Source: Streptomyces sp. S3(2020) (GTDB lineage Bacteria > Actinomycetota > Actinomycetes > Streptomycetales > Streptomycetaceae). From it: a DNA stretch of 36,072 nucleotides. Both the position numbers and the translations under genes were made by a program. This document shows, one piece after another, positions 14,850 to 23,107 of this stretch. Location of the stretch: positions 1 through 36,072 of the forward strand of contig NZ_JABERD010000094.1 of assembly GCF_013044505.1 (NCBI RefSeq), read 5' to 3'. A model generated the notes under the pieces. It saw only the letters and a list, made by a program, of their open reading frames with translations, was not told where the DNA came from and did no database searches. How positions within the stretch are numbered: position 1 is the first letter of the stretch; each line of letters opens with the position of its first letter.

Positions 14850-15893
14850 GTGAACAGCAGTGAGGAGATGGCCGTGTCGGGTATGTCGGCGGGCCGGTCA
14901 GCCATGCGGATGGGACCCGCTGAGCTGGTGCAGGCGGCGGCCATGGCCCGCCGCTTCTACCTTGAGGGCAAGTCCAAGATCCAGATCGCCGAGGAGTTCG
15001 GCGTGAGCCGCTTCAAGGTGGCCCGGGTCCTGGAGACCGCCCTCGAGCGGGATCTCGTACGCATCGAGATCCGTGTGCCCGCCGAACTGGACGCCGAGCG
15101 CTCGGACGCGCTGCGCGCCCGGTACGGCCTCAGGCACGCCGTCGTGGTGGAGTCGCCGGCCGAGGCGGAGGACTCGCCCGACCCCGAGAACCTCGGGGAG
15201 ACGGCCGCCGACCTGCTCGGCGAGCTCGTCAACGAGGGCGATGTGCTCGGTCTGGCCTGGGGCCGGTCCACCATCCACATGGCGGCCGCCCTCGACCGGC
15301 TGCCGCCGTGCACGGTCGTGCAGTTGACGGGCGTGTACGACGCCGGGACCGCCGAGCGCGGTTCGGTGGAGGCGGTACGGCGGGCCGCGCAGGTGTCGGG
15401 CGGCGACGCGCACCCGATCTACGCCCCGATGCTGCTGCCGGACGCGGCCACCGCGGCGGCGCTGCGCAACCAGACGGGGATCGCCCGGGCCTTCGAGTAC
15501 TTCGACAAGGTCACGGTCGCCTGTGTCTCCATCGGCTCCTGGGGACCGGGTGTCTCCACGGTGTACGACATGCTCAGCGAGGAGGAGCGGGCGCACTACT
15601 CGACCCTCGGCGTCGCCGCGGAGACCTCCGCGCACCTCTTCGACGCCGACGGGCGCCGGGTGGGCCGGGACCTGGGTGAGCGGTGCATCACGGTCAAGGC
15701 GGACCAGCTCCGCCGTATCCCCGAGGTCGTCGCGATCGCGGGCGGGGCGCGCAAGGCGATGGCCATCGACGCCGTGCTGCGGTCCGGGCTCGTCACCAGC
15801 CTGGTCACGGACACCTCGGCGGCGGACGTGCTGCTGACGGCGGGTCAGACGCCGAAGCCGGCGCTGAACCGGGCTGACCCGGACGGCCCCTGA
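14850..15893 (+). CDS. SorC/DeoR-family sugar-binding transcriptional regulator
   Basis: A 347-aa regulator. The N-terminal helix-turn-helix is at ~28-62 (MARRFYLEGKSKIQIAEEFGVSRFKVARVL). The C-terminal effector domain of the SorC type binds phosphorylated sugars or polyols; visible elements include GLAWGRSTIHMAAAL and a terminal SLVTDTSAADVLL. The GTG at 14850 starts the frame; in-frame ATGs at codons 7 and 12 are alternatives. Its position after rpe suggests it senses a pentose-phosphate metabolite, which is inference. No clear operator was found nearby. Confidence 0.88.
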   Translation: MNSSEEMAVSGMSAGRSAMRMGPAELVQAAAMARRFYLEGKSKIQIAEEFGVSRFKVARVLETALERDLVRIEIRVPAELDAERSDALRARYGLRHAVVVESPAEAEDSPDPENLGETAADLLGELVNEGDVLGLAWGRSTIHMAAALDRLPPCTVVQLTGVYDAGTAERGSVEAVRRAAQVSGGDAHPIYAPMLLPDAATAAALRNQTGIARAFEYFDKVTVACVSIGSWGPGVSTVYDMLSEEERAHYSTLGVAAETSAHLFDADGRRVGRDLGERCITVKADQLRRIPEVVAIAGGARKAMAIDAVLRSGLVTSLVTDTSAADVLLTAGQTPKPALNRADPDGP

Positions 15894-15933
15894 CGGAAGG
15901 TCATGCGGGGGCGGCCGTGGCAGCGTGGGCGAC

Positions 15934-16305
15934 ATGCTGCTGCGGTTCGTCCCCCGGGTGCTGGTCTGTCTCCTCCTTCTGCTGACGGGGTGCGCGGCCG
16001 ACGGCGGCGGTCCGCGGTGGGCCGCCGGCATGGCCACCGTCCAGGAGTCGCGGCTGCCCGCCCAGGCCCGCGAGACGCTCGGCCTCATCGACGCGGACGG
16101 GCCGTTCCCGTACGGGAAGGACGGCAGTGTCTTCGGGAACTTCGAGCGGCGGCTGCCCGCCCACAAGCGCGGTTACTACCACGAATACACCGTCCCCACG
16201 CCGGGCTCGCGCGATCGCGGGGCCCGGCGCATTGTCACCGGGCAGGGCGACGAGATCTACTACACCGATGATCACTACGACTCGTTCAGGGCGGTACTGA
16301 GATGA
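15934..16305 (+). CDS. RNase Sa/barnase-like guanyl ribonuclease with lipoprotein signal
   Basis: Secreted RNase of the N1/T1 microbial family that cleaves RNA after guanosine. A signal peptide ends in the lipobox LTGC (C20), so the enzyme should be anchored to the outer face of the membrane. The mature domain holds the catalytic set of RNase Sa: E84 (YYHEYTV), arginines 98-99 (RGARRIV) and H114 (DDHYDSF). The length is 123 aa. The start is the ATG at 15934, with a GTG at 15925 as alternative; no strong ribosome site is seen. Its TGA overlaps the ATG of the barstar gene (ATGA at 16302-16305), so enzyme and inhibitor are made together. Confidence 0.87.
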   Translation: MLLRFVPRVLVCLLLLLTGCAADGGGPRWAAGMATVQESRLPAQARETLGLIDADGPFPYGKDGSVFGNFERRLPAHKRGYYHEYTVPTPGSRDRGARRIVTGQGDEIYYTDDHYDSFRAVLR

Positions 16306-16601
16306 CGGCGGTCGTGGCCACGCTGGACCTAGACGGGGTCACCGACAAGGCGGGCCTGATGGCGGCCTGTGCCCGGGACCTGCTGCTGCCGGACTACTTC
16401 GGGCACAACTGGGACGCGCTGGCCGACGTCCTCTCCGACCCGGGGCTGTGGCCCGAGGACACCGCCGGGGACAGAGTCGTCGTCGTACGGAACTGGCAGC
16501 CGTACGCCGAGGCGCGGCCGGACGAGTGGGCCCTCGCCCGTGAGGTGTTCTCGCAGGCCTCCGCGCTCACGGTGACCCTCGCGCTCGGAGGATCCTCCTA
16601 A
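16302..16601 (+). CDS. Barstar-family ribonuclease inhibitor
   Basis: A 99-aa cytoplasmic protein that should block the RNase encoded just upstream. The binding helix DYFGHNWDALADVLSD (~31-46) corresponds to barstar YYGENLDALWDCLTG, including both acidic residues that plug the barnase active site (the aspartates in NWDAL and LADV). A small alpha/beta fold ends with strand LTVTLAL. The 4-bp overlap with the RNase gene ensures the inhibitor is present before export. It probably guards against un-exported enzyme; a role in competition is possible. Confidence 0.9.
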   Translation: MTAVVATLDLDGVTDKAGLMAACARDLLLPDYFGHNWDALADVLSDPGLWPEDTAGDRVVVVRNWQPYAEARPDEWALAREVFSQASALTVTLALGGSS

Positions 16602-16732
16602 GGCGCCTCTGACCTGCTTGGACGATCCGTCCGGGCATCGCATTCCGGTGGACATGGGACAATGAAGTACGTGCTCTTCCCCCTGGCTGACCTGTCCGGG
16701 GGCCACCTCTGAACGACTGGGATGTGCAGCAC

Positions 16733-18175
16733 GTGCGTTTCCTCAATGACATCCAGCCCGCGTACGACCTGACGTACGACGACGTCTTCATGGTCCCCAG
16801 CCGCAGCGCGGTCGGCTCGCGTCAGGGTGTGGACCTCAGTGCCCCGGACGGCACGGGCACCACGATCCCGCTGGTCGTCGCCAACATGACCGCCATCGCC
16901 GGACGCCGTATGGCCGAGACGATGGCCCGGCGCGGCGGCCTGGTCGTCATCCCGCAGGACATCCCGATCGAGGTCGTCACCGACGTCGTGTCCTGGGTGA
17001 AGAGCCGCCACCACGTCCTGGACACCCCGATCGTGCTGGCCCCGCACCAGACCGTCGCCGACGCGCTGGCCCTGCTGCCCAAGCGGGCGCACAACGCCGG
17101 TGTGGTCGTCGACGGGGACGGCCGGCCCGTCGGTGTCGTCACCGACCAGGACCTGACCGGCGTCGACCGCTTCACTCAGCTCGAGGTCGTCATGTCCAAG
17201 GACCTGGTGCTGATCGACGCGGACATCGACCCGCGCGAGGCCTTCAACCGCCTGGACGCGGCCAACCGCCGCTACGCCCCCGCCGTGGACAAGGACGGCC
17301 GGCTGGCCGGCATCCTCACCCGCAAGGGCGCGCTGCGGGCGACGCTGTACACGCCGGCCGTCGACGCCCAGGGCAAGCTGCGCATCGCCGCCGCCGTCGG
17401 TATCAACGGCGATGTCGCGGGCAAGGCCAAGCAGCTGCTCGACGCGGGCGTCGACACGCTCGTCATCGACACGGCGCACGGCCACCAGGAGTCGATGATC
17501 GGCGCGATCAAGGTGGTGCGGGCGCTCGACCCGCGGGTGCCGATCGTCGCGGGCAACATCGTGTCCGCCGAGGGTGTGCGGGATCTGATCGAGGCCGGCG
17601 CCGACATCATCAAGGTCGGTGTGGGTCCCGGTGCCATGTGCACCACCCGCATGATGACCGGCGTGGGCCGGCCGCAGTTCTCGGCCGTGCTGGAGTGCGC
17701 CGCCGAGGCGAAGAAGTACGGCAAGCACGTCTGGGCCGACGGTGGTGTCCGGCACCCGCGTGACGTCGCGATGGCGCTGGCCGCCGGCGCGTCCAATGTG
17801 ATGGTCGGCTCGTGGTTCGCGGGCACCTACGAGTCCCCGGGCGACCTTCAGCAGGACGCCGACGGGCGGCTCTACAAGGAGTCGTTCGGCATGGCGTCCG
17901 CGCGTGCCGTGGCCAACCGTACGTCCGAGGAGTCGTCGTACGACCGGGCCCGCAAGGCACTGTTCGAGGAGGGCATCTCCACCTCCCGGATGTTCCTGGA
18001 CCCGGCCCGGCCTGGCGTCGAGGACCTGATCGACTCGATCATCGCGGGCGTCCGCTCCTCCTGCACCTACGCCGGCGCGGGCTCCCTGGAGGAGTTCGCC
18101 GAGAAGGCGGTCGTGGGCATCCAGAGCGCGGCCGGCTACGCGGAGGGCAAGCCGCTGCACGCCAGCTGGAGCTGA
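16733..18175 (+). CDS. guaB1: GuaB1-type CBS-domain IMPDH/GMP reductase family enzyme
   Basis: A 480-aa TIM barrel with an inserted pair of CBS domains (~95-210), the build of IMPDH. Actinobacterial GuaB1 proteins are, however, reported to be GMP reductases (GMP to IMP, NADPH) in purine salvage. The catalytic cysteine is C303 in GVGPGAMCTTRMMTG. The N-terminus MRFLNDIQPAYDLTYDDVFMVPSRS is the family start, so I use the GTG at 16733; a GTG at 16724 adds three codons. The usual IMPDH flap is replaced by the segment around YESPGDLQQDADGRLYKESFGMAS. The gene is followed by a clear hairpin terminator. Confidence 0.9.
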   Translation: MRFLNDIQPAYDLTYDDVFMVPSRSAVGSRQGVDLSAPDGTGTTIPLVVANMTAIAGRRMAETMARRGGLVVIPQDIPIEVVTDVVSWVKSRHHVLDTPIVLAPHQTVADALALLPKRAHNAGVVVDGDGRPVGVVTDQDLTGVDRFTQLEVVMSKDLVLIDADIDPREAFNRLDAANRRYAPAVDKDGRLAGILTRKGALRATLYTPAVDAQGKLRIAAAVGINGDVAGKAKQLLDAGVDTLVIDTAHGHQESMIGAIKVVRALDPRVPIVAGNIVSAEGVRDLIEAGADIIKVGVGPGAMCTTRMMTGVGRPQFSAVLECAAEAKKYGKHVWADGGVRHPRDVAMALAAGASNVMVGSWFAGTYESPGDLQQDADGRLYKESFGMASARAVANRTSEESSYDRARKALFEEGISTSRMFLDPARPGVEDLIDSIIAGVRSSCTYAGAGSLEEFAEKAVVGIQSAAGYAEGKPLHASWS

Positions 18176-18247
18176 GCGCTCCGCCGGCTGAGCGGTGAGG
18201 TGCCGTCGTGGCTGGTCGCGCCCGCGCGGCGGTAGCCGCACATCGAT

Positions 18248-18275
18248 ACGGCCCCCGTGGAAATTCGGGGGCCGT
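18248..18275 (+). terminator. Hairpin terminator after guaB1
   Basis: ACGGCCCCC (18248-18256) and GGGGGCCGT (18267-18275) form a perfect 9-bp stem with a 10-base loop, 70 bp after the guaB1 stop. There is no T-run, as is common in Streptomyces. It also lies just upstream of the acetyltransferase start. Confidence 0.65.
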
Positions 18276-18304
18276 TCGCGTTCCCGGGCCCTACCGTCGG
18301 GTGT

Positions 18305-18793
18305 ATGGAGATCACTGTCTGCCGGGCCGCCGATGTGGCGCTGCTCGACCGTTGCACGGGCTCACCCGGAGCCACGTCCTTCCACGCCCGGCGGTTCGCG
18401 CGGCAGGAGGCGGGGCAGTGCACGTACCTCGTGGCCTGGCTGGACGGCCGGCCCGTGGGGCACACCGAGATGCGCTGGGTCGGGTGCGAGTCACCCGAGG
18501 TCGCCGTGGACTGCCCGGAGATCGGCGGGCTGGACGTCTTTCCGGCGGAGCTCCGGTCGCGCGGTATCGGGACCGCGCTGATCCGCGCCGCCGAGCGGCT
18601 GGCCGGGGAGCGCGGGCTGACGGTCGTGGGGATCGGAGTCGGCAAGGACAACCCGCGCGCGGCCGCCCTGTACGCCCGCCTCGGGTACCGCCCGCTGGTC
18701 GACTACGCGGACCGCTGGTCGTACGAGGACCACGACGGAACGACCCGGGAGTGCGTCGACGCCTGCACGTTCCTCGTCAAGGATCTGCCCTGA
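18305..18793 (+). CDS. GNAT-family N-acetyltransferase
   Basis: A 162-aa acetyl-CoA-dependent transferase. The acetyl-CoA-binding motif A is LRSRGIGTALIRAAERLA (~80-97, R/Q-x-x-G-x-G/A pattern). Motif B is VGKDNPRAAALYARLGYRPL. The acceptor is unknown. The ATG at 18305 fits the family start; a frame extending to 18257 would overlap the terminator stem. TACCGT at 18292-18297 could be a -10 box placing the transcript start at the ATG, i.e. a leaderless mRNA. Confidence 0.85.
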   Translation: MEITVCRAADVALLDRCTGSPGATSFHARRFARQEAGQCTYLVAWLDGRPVGHTEMRWVGCESPEVAVDCPEIGGLDVFPAELRSRGIGTALIRAAERLAGERGLTVVGIGVGKDNPRAAALYARLGYRPLVDYADRWSYEDHDGTTRECVDACTFLVKDLP

Positions 18794-18833
18794 TCAACCC
18801 GTGTGCAACGAACACCCGCCACCTCGCGATGAA

Positions 18834-18866
18834 CGCAAGGATCTTGCGGATGTGCGCAAGGTTGCT
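18834..18866. promoter_or_regulatory. Tandem CGCAAG-N3-CTTGCG operator-like sites before the permease
   Basis: CGCAAG-GAT-CTTGCG (18834-18848) is a perfect palindrome. A second, imperfect copy CGCAAG-GTT-GCTGCA begins at 18855, exactly 21 bp (two helical turns) later. They lie ~75-105 bp upstream of the permease GTG and are a fitting target for the co-transcribed Lrp-type regulator. Confidence 0.5.
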
Positions 18867-18939
18867 GCATTACGACCGTGATGCCCCGGCTCATAGGGTC
18901 ATGCGCTGTACTCGAATGCAGTGACGAAGGAGTCAACGC

Positions 18940-20415
18940 GTGCTCGACCAAGGCGCACCCCCGCAACAGCGCACATCACGGTCCCCGGGAGTCGGTGCGC
19001 GCCTTGTGCGGCGCAAGCCGGTGGAACGTCTGGTCGCCGAGGGGGGCCAGGGCGAGGGCGGCAGCCTTCGGCGCTCCCTCGGGCTCTGGCAGCTGACCAT
19101 GATCAGCATCGGTGCCACGCTCGGCACCGGCATCTTCGTCGTCCTCGGTGAGGCCGTGCCCAAGGCCGGACCGGCCGTCACCCTGTCCTTCGTGATCGCG
19201 GGCCTGACGGCACTGTTCTCGGCCCTGTCCTACGCCGAACTCGCGGGCACGATCCCGGTCGCCGGGTCCTCGTACTCGTACGCGTACGCGACGATGGGCG
19301 AGCTGGTCGCCTGGGTCTGCGGCTGGTGTCTGATCCTGGAGTACGGCGTCTCGGTCGCGGCCGTCGCCGTCGGCTGGGGCGAGTACCTCAACGAACTGCT
19401 CGACGGGACCATCGGCGTCACCATCCCGGACGCGCTGTCCGCTCCGCCCGGCGACGGCGGGATCTTCAACCTGCCGGCGCTGATCGTCGTACTCCTGGCC
19501 ATGGCCTTCCTGCTCGGCGGGGCGAAGGAGTCCGCGCGGGCCAACACCGTCATGGTCGTCGTGAAGATCGCCGCGCTGGTGCTGTTCTGCGCCATCGGTG
19601 TCCAGGGTTTCCGCTCCGGCAACTACGAGCACTTCATGCCGCTCGGCATGGCGGGTGTGAGCGCGGCCGGGGCGACGCTGTTCTTCTCGTACATCGGGTT
19701 CGACGCCGCCTCCACCGCCGGTGAGGAGGCGAAGAACGCGCAGCGTGACCTGCCGCGCGCGATCATGCTGTCGCTGGTCATCGTGACGGCGCTGTACGTC
19801 CTCGTCGCGGCCGTCGCCGTCGGTGCCAAGCCCTGGCAGCGGTTCGGGGACTCGGAGGCGGCGCTGGCCCAGATCATGCGCGAGGTGACCGGGCAGACCT
19901 TCTGGGGGACCCTGCTGGCGGCCTGTGCCGTCATCGCCATCGCGAGCGTCGTCCTGACCGTGCTCTACGGCCAGACCCGTATCCTCTTCGCGATGTCCCG
20001 GGACGGGCTCGTGCCGAAGGTGTTCGCGCGGGTCCACCCCAGGACCGGCGCGCCCCGCGCCAACACGGTCATCGTGTCGCTGTTCTGCGGTGTCCTCGCC
20101 GCCGCGATCCCGCTGGGCCAGCTCGCCGACGCCACCAGCATCGGCACGCTCTTCGCCTTCGCGCTGGTCAACATCGCCGTCGTGGTGCTGCGCCGGAGCC
20201 GTCCGGACATGCCGCGCACCTTCCGGGTGCCGCTGTCCCCGGTGCTGCCCGCGCTGGGGCTCGGGTTCTGTCTCTGGATGATGGGCAGCCTGTCCGCCGT
20301 CACCTGGGTGGTCTTCGGAGTCTGGATGGCCGCCGGGCTCGTGTTCTACTTCGTGTACGGCTATCGCCGCTCCCGTCTCGCGACGCCCGAGGCGTTCCCG
20401 TCCCGCAACACCTGA
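18940..20415 (+). CDS. APC-superfamily amino-acid permease (cationic amino-acid transporter-like)
   Basis: A 491-aa inner-membrane permease with about 12 TM segments after a ~45-residue cytoplasmic N-terminus. The TM1 motif IGATLGTGIFVVLG (~61-74) is the conserved substrate-site glycine run. FSYIGFDAASTAGEEAKNAQRDLPRAI (TM6 and following loop) is typical of the YfnA/CAT branch, which imports basic or neutral amino acids with protons. The start is the GTG at 18940, with GAAGGAG upstream. An Lrp-type regulator follows after 17 bp, in the same operon. The link to the downstream lysine-catabolic davAB is an untested possibility. Confidence 0.9.
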   Translation: MLDQGAPPQQRTSRSPGVGARLVRRKPVERLVAEGGQGEGGSLRRSLGLWQLTMISIGATLGTGIFVVLGEAVPKAGPAVTLSFVIAGLTALFSALSYAELAGTIPVAGSSYSYAYATMGELVAWVCGWCLILEYGVSVAAVAVGWGEYLNELLDGTIGVTIPDALSAPPGDGGIFNLPALIVVLLAMAFLLGGAKESARANTVMVVVKIAALVLFCAIGVQGFRSGNYEHFMPLGMAGVSAAGATLFFSYIGFDAASTAGEEAKNAQRDLPRAIMLSLVIVTALYVLVAAVAVGAKPWQRFGDSEAALAQIMREVTGQTFWGTLLAACAVIAIASVVLTVLYGQTRILFAMSRDGLVPKVFARVHPRTGAPRANTVIVSLFCGVLAAAIPLGQLADATSIGTLFAFALVNIAVVVLRRSRPDMPRTFRVPLSPVLPALGLGFCLWMMGSLSAVTWVVFGVWMAAGLVFYFVYGYRRSRLATPEAFPSRNT

Positions 20416-20432
20416 GAGCTGATCCACCCACC

Positions 20433-20885
20433 GTGCTCAACGATCTCGACGAACGCATCGTCCACGCCCTCGCCGAGGACGCCCGCCGCTCCTACGCGGA
20501 CATCGGGCAGATCGTCGGTCTCTCCGCGCCCGCCGTGAAACGGCGTGTGGACCGGCTGCGTGCCACCGGAGCCATCACCGGCTTCACGGTCCGGGTCGAC
20601 CCGTCGGCCCTCGGCTGGGAGACCGAGGGGTTCGTCGAGATCTACTGCCGGCACAACACCTCGCCGGACACCATCCGGCGGGGCCTGGAGCGCTACCAGG
20701 AGGTCGTCGCCGCGTCGACCGTCACAGGGGACGCGGACGCCGTCGTGCAGGTCTTCGCCTCGGACATGCGGCACTTCGAGCGGGTGCTCGAACGGATCGC
20801 GGGGGAGCCGTTCGTGGAGCGGACCAAGTCGGTGCTGGTGCTGTCGCCGCTGCTGCGGAGGTTCTCCTCGGGGGCGCCTGGGTGA
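20433..20885 (+). CDS. Lrp/AsnC-family transcriptional regulator
   Basis: A 150-aa regulator. The N-terminal winged HTH (~1-60: LNDLDERIVHALAEDARRS..., then IVGLSAPAVKRRVDRL) is followed by the RAM ligand-binding domain (TVTGDADAVVQVFASDMRHFERVL). Members bind amino acids and often control the adjacent transporter. The GTG at 20433 follows the permease stop by 17 bp. The tandem CGCAAG sites upstream of the permease are its probable target. Confidence 0.92.
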   Translation: MLNDLDERIVHALAEDARRSYADIGQIVGLSAPAVKRRVDRLRATGAITGFTVRVDPSALGWETEGFVEIYCRHNTSPDTIRRGLERYQEVVAASTVTGDADAVVQVFASDMRHFERVLERIAGEPFVERTKSVLVLSPLLRRFSSGAPG

Positions 20886-20930
20886 GGGGTGGTGCGGTCG
20901 TGGGGCGGGTGCGGGTGCGTCGTGGCCGTT

Positions 20931-20951
20931 CGCGCAGTTCCCCGCGCCCCT
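20931..20951. repeat. Dispersed streptomycete intergenic repeat, copy 2
   Basis: Identical 21-mer to 11760-11780, between the convergent lrp-type and GntR genes. A transcription-termination role is plausible. Confidence 0.7.
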
Positions 20952-20990
20952 GAAAGCACGTCGCCCGGTCCCACATCCAGACCCCGGGCT

Positions 20991-21731
20991 CTACTCCGCC
21001 GTCTTCCTCGCCAGCGCGTTGTTGTCCATCGAGTTGTGCACGCTGAAGCTCACCGCGTCCGAGCGGTAGCGGTCGTCCGACCACTCCACCGGGCGCCCCT
21101 CACGGGTCGTCGTCACCCGGCGGACGCGCAGCAACGGGCTCGTGCGGCGGACCTCCAGGAGCTCCGCGTCCTGCGCGCCCGCCGAGACCGCGTCGATCAC
21201 GTGCTCGCCGTAGGCGAAGACCAACCCCGTGTCGTCGTACAGGCGTTGGGTCACCGACGGACAGTCCGGCTCGATCGGTTCGACGGCGGGGGAGATCCAG
21301 TCGGCGTACACGGTCCGCTCCAGCAACACCGGTTCGCCGTCCAGGCCGCGCACCCGCAGGACGTGCAACACCTGTGTGCCGGCGCGTAGTTGGAGACGTA
21401 CCGCGTCCTCCTGGGTCGCCGGCCGGTACCCCTGCGCGACCACCCGCCCCGTCGCCTCGCGGCCCATCGCGCGGGCCCACTGGGCGAAGCTGCGCAGTTC
21501 GGCGAAGCTCTGGCTGCGACGGCTGGCCAGGACCACCCGGCGGGCGCCCTGGCGGGAACCGATGAGGCCCTCGGCGGTCAGCGCGGCGACGGCCTGGCGG
21601 ACCGTGCCGCGCGAGACGCCGTAGTGGGCCGCGAGGTCCGTCTCGGCGGGCAGCCGGCTGCCGACTGTGTACTCCTCGCGGTCGATCGCCCGGCGCAGGG
21701 CGTCGGCGATCTCCTCGTGTCGCGCCGGCAT
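20991..21731 (-). CDS. GntR-family (HutC-type) transcriptional regulator
   Basis: A 246-aa regulator. The GntR winged HTH fills ~1-68 (HEEIADALRRAIDREEYTVG, then LAAHYGVSRGTVRQAVAAL). The UTRA ligand-binding domain fills ~85-240 (RRVTTTREGRPVEWSDDRYR near its end). UTRA domains bind small phosphorylated or sugar/amino ligands. It is divergent from the ABC importer operon, and a palindrome at 21884-21901 lies between them. It probably represses the importer until its substrate appears. Confidence 0.93.
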   Translation of the reverse strand: MPARHEEIADALRRAIDREEYTVGSRLPAETDLAAHYGVSRGTVRQAVAALTAEGLIGSRQGARRVVLASRRSQSFAELRSFAQWARAMGREATGRVVAQGYRPATQEDAVRLQLRAGTQVLHVLRVRGLDGEPVLLERTVYADWISPAVEPIEPDCPSVTQRLYDDTGLVFAYGEHVIDAVSAGAQDAELLEVRRTSPLLRVRRVTTTREGRPVEWSDDRYRSDAVSFSVHNSMDNNALARKTAE

Positions 21732-21883
21732 GCTTCCCCTCCGAGTCGGCTGCTGTGCACAGCGTGACCAGCGTAGTCGACATCCGTCAGGCAGCCGAGA
21801 GAAGCCTGATCGTCAGGGAGAACAGGGGCCACTGTTTCGCCAGTGTTTACGGAATCGATACCGGCAGCGGTCTTACTGAGGCC

Positions 21884-21915
21884 AACTTGTTCAGACAAGT
21901 TATCTGACACAAGTT
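21884..21915. promoter_or_regulatory. GntR-type operator upstream of the ABC importer
   Basis: AACTTGT-TCAG-ACAAGTT (21884-21901) is a perfect 7-bp inverted repeat. A third half-site ACAAGTT lies at 21909-21915. It is 60-78 bp upstream of the importer's start, the usual place for a GntR/HutC repressor. Confidence 0.65.
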
Positions 21916-21961
21916 CTCTCGCCTCTTCTCGCCTCTTCGCTCCGCGTCCCCTGGAGAAGCC

Positions 21962-23107
21962 GTGACCGTGTCCCTGCCGAGAACCGCCGCCCTCGGCGTC
22001 ATCGCCGCCCTCGCCCTGAGCGCCTGTGGTGCCGCCCCCGAGAACTCCTCGACCACCGCCGACGGCAAGAACGCCGCCACGGCCACCTCCGCCGCCGACT
22101 TCGGCGGACTCGACGCCCTGGTGACGGCGGCCAAGAAGGAGGGCACGCTCAACGCCATCGCGCTGCCGCGCGACTGGGCCAACTACGGCGCCCTCATCGA
22201 CGGCTTCGAGAAGAAGTACGGCATCAAGATCACCGTCGAGAACCCCGACGGCGCCAGCCAGGACGAGATCAACGCCGTGACGTCCCGCAAGGGGCAGGAC
22301 CGGGCCCCCGACGTGCTCGACCTCGGCAGCTCCTTCGCCATCAGCGCGGCCCAGCAGGGGCTGCTGGCGCCGTACAAGGTGGCCTCCTTCGCCGACATCC
22401 CGGCCGGGCAGAAGGACGCGCAGGCACGCTGGTACAACGACTACGGCGGCTACATCTCCATCGGCTGCGACGCCAAGCGCGTCACGACCTGTCCGACCAC
22501 CTTCGCCGACCTCCTCAAGCCCCAGTACAAGGGCCAGGTCGCCCTCAACGGCAACCCCACCAAGTCCGGCTCGGCCTTCGGCGGCGTCTGGGCGGCCTCG
22601 CTCGCCAGCGGCGGCTCCTTCGACGACATCCAGCCCGGCCTCGACTTCTTCAAGAAGCTGAAGCAGAACGGCAACTACACACCCGTCGAGTCGACCCCGG
22701 CCACCGTCGAGAAGGGCGAGACGCCGATCAGCATCGACTGGGACTACCTCAACGCCGGGTACGCCGAGGAGTTCAAGTCCAAGGGCGTCGACTGGAACGT
22801 GTCCGTGCCGAGCGACGGCCAGTTCTCCCAGTACTACTCCCAGGCGATCAACAAGGACGCCCCGCACCCGGCGGCCGCCCGGCTGTGGCAGGAGTACCTC
22901 TACAGCGCCGAGGGCCAGAACCTGTGGCTCAAGGGGTACGCCCGCCCGGCCCTGATGGTCGCCATGGAGAAGGCCGGCACCCTCGACAAGACCGCCGCGG
23001 CCAAGCTGCCTGAGGTCTCCGGCACGCCGAGTTTCCCGACCGAGGCCCAGCAGAACAAGGCCAAGACGGTGCTCGGACAGGGCTGGGCGAAGGCCGTCTC
23101 CGGATGA
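21962..23107 (+). CDS. ABC importer substrate-binding lipoprotein
   Basis: A 381-aa extracellular solute-binding protein of the type-2 periplasmic fold (AfuA/PhnS/PotD-like group). The signal peptide ends in the lipobox LSAC (C22), so the protein is membrane-tethered. Motifs include LVTAAKKEGTLNAIALPRDW (~57) and APDVLDLGSSFAI (~112), usual for binding proteins of iron, phosphonate or polyamine importers. The start is the GTG at 21962 with GGAGAAG; a second GTG lies at 21968. It overlaps the first permease gene by 4 bp. The substrate is not evident; see the fused phosphatase-phosphodiesterase downstream. Confidence 0.88.
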   Translation: MTVSLPRTAALGVIAALALSACGAAPENSSTTADGKNAATATSAADFGGLDALVTAAKKEGTLNAIALPRDWANYGALIDGFEKKYGIKITVENPDGASQDEINAVTSRKGQDRAPDVLDLGSSFAISAAQQGLLAPYKVASFADIPAGQKDAQARWYNDYGGYISIGCDAKRVTTCPTTFADLLKPQYKGQVALNGNPTKSGSAFGGVWAASLASGGSFDDIQPGLDFFKKLKQNGNYTPVESTPATVEKGETPISIDWDYLNAGYAEEFKSKGVDWNVSVPSDGQFSQYYSQAINKDAPHPAAARLWQEYLYSAEGQNLWLKGYARPALMVAMEKAGTLDKTAAAKLPEVSGTPSFPTEAQQNKAKTVLGQGWAKAVSG

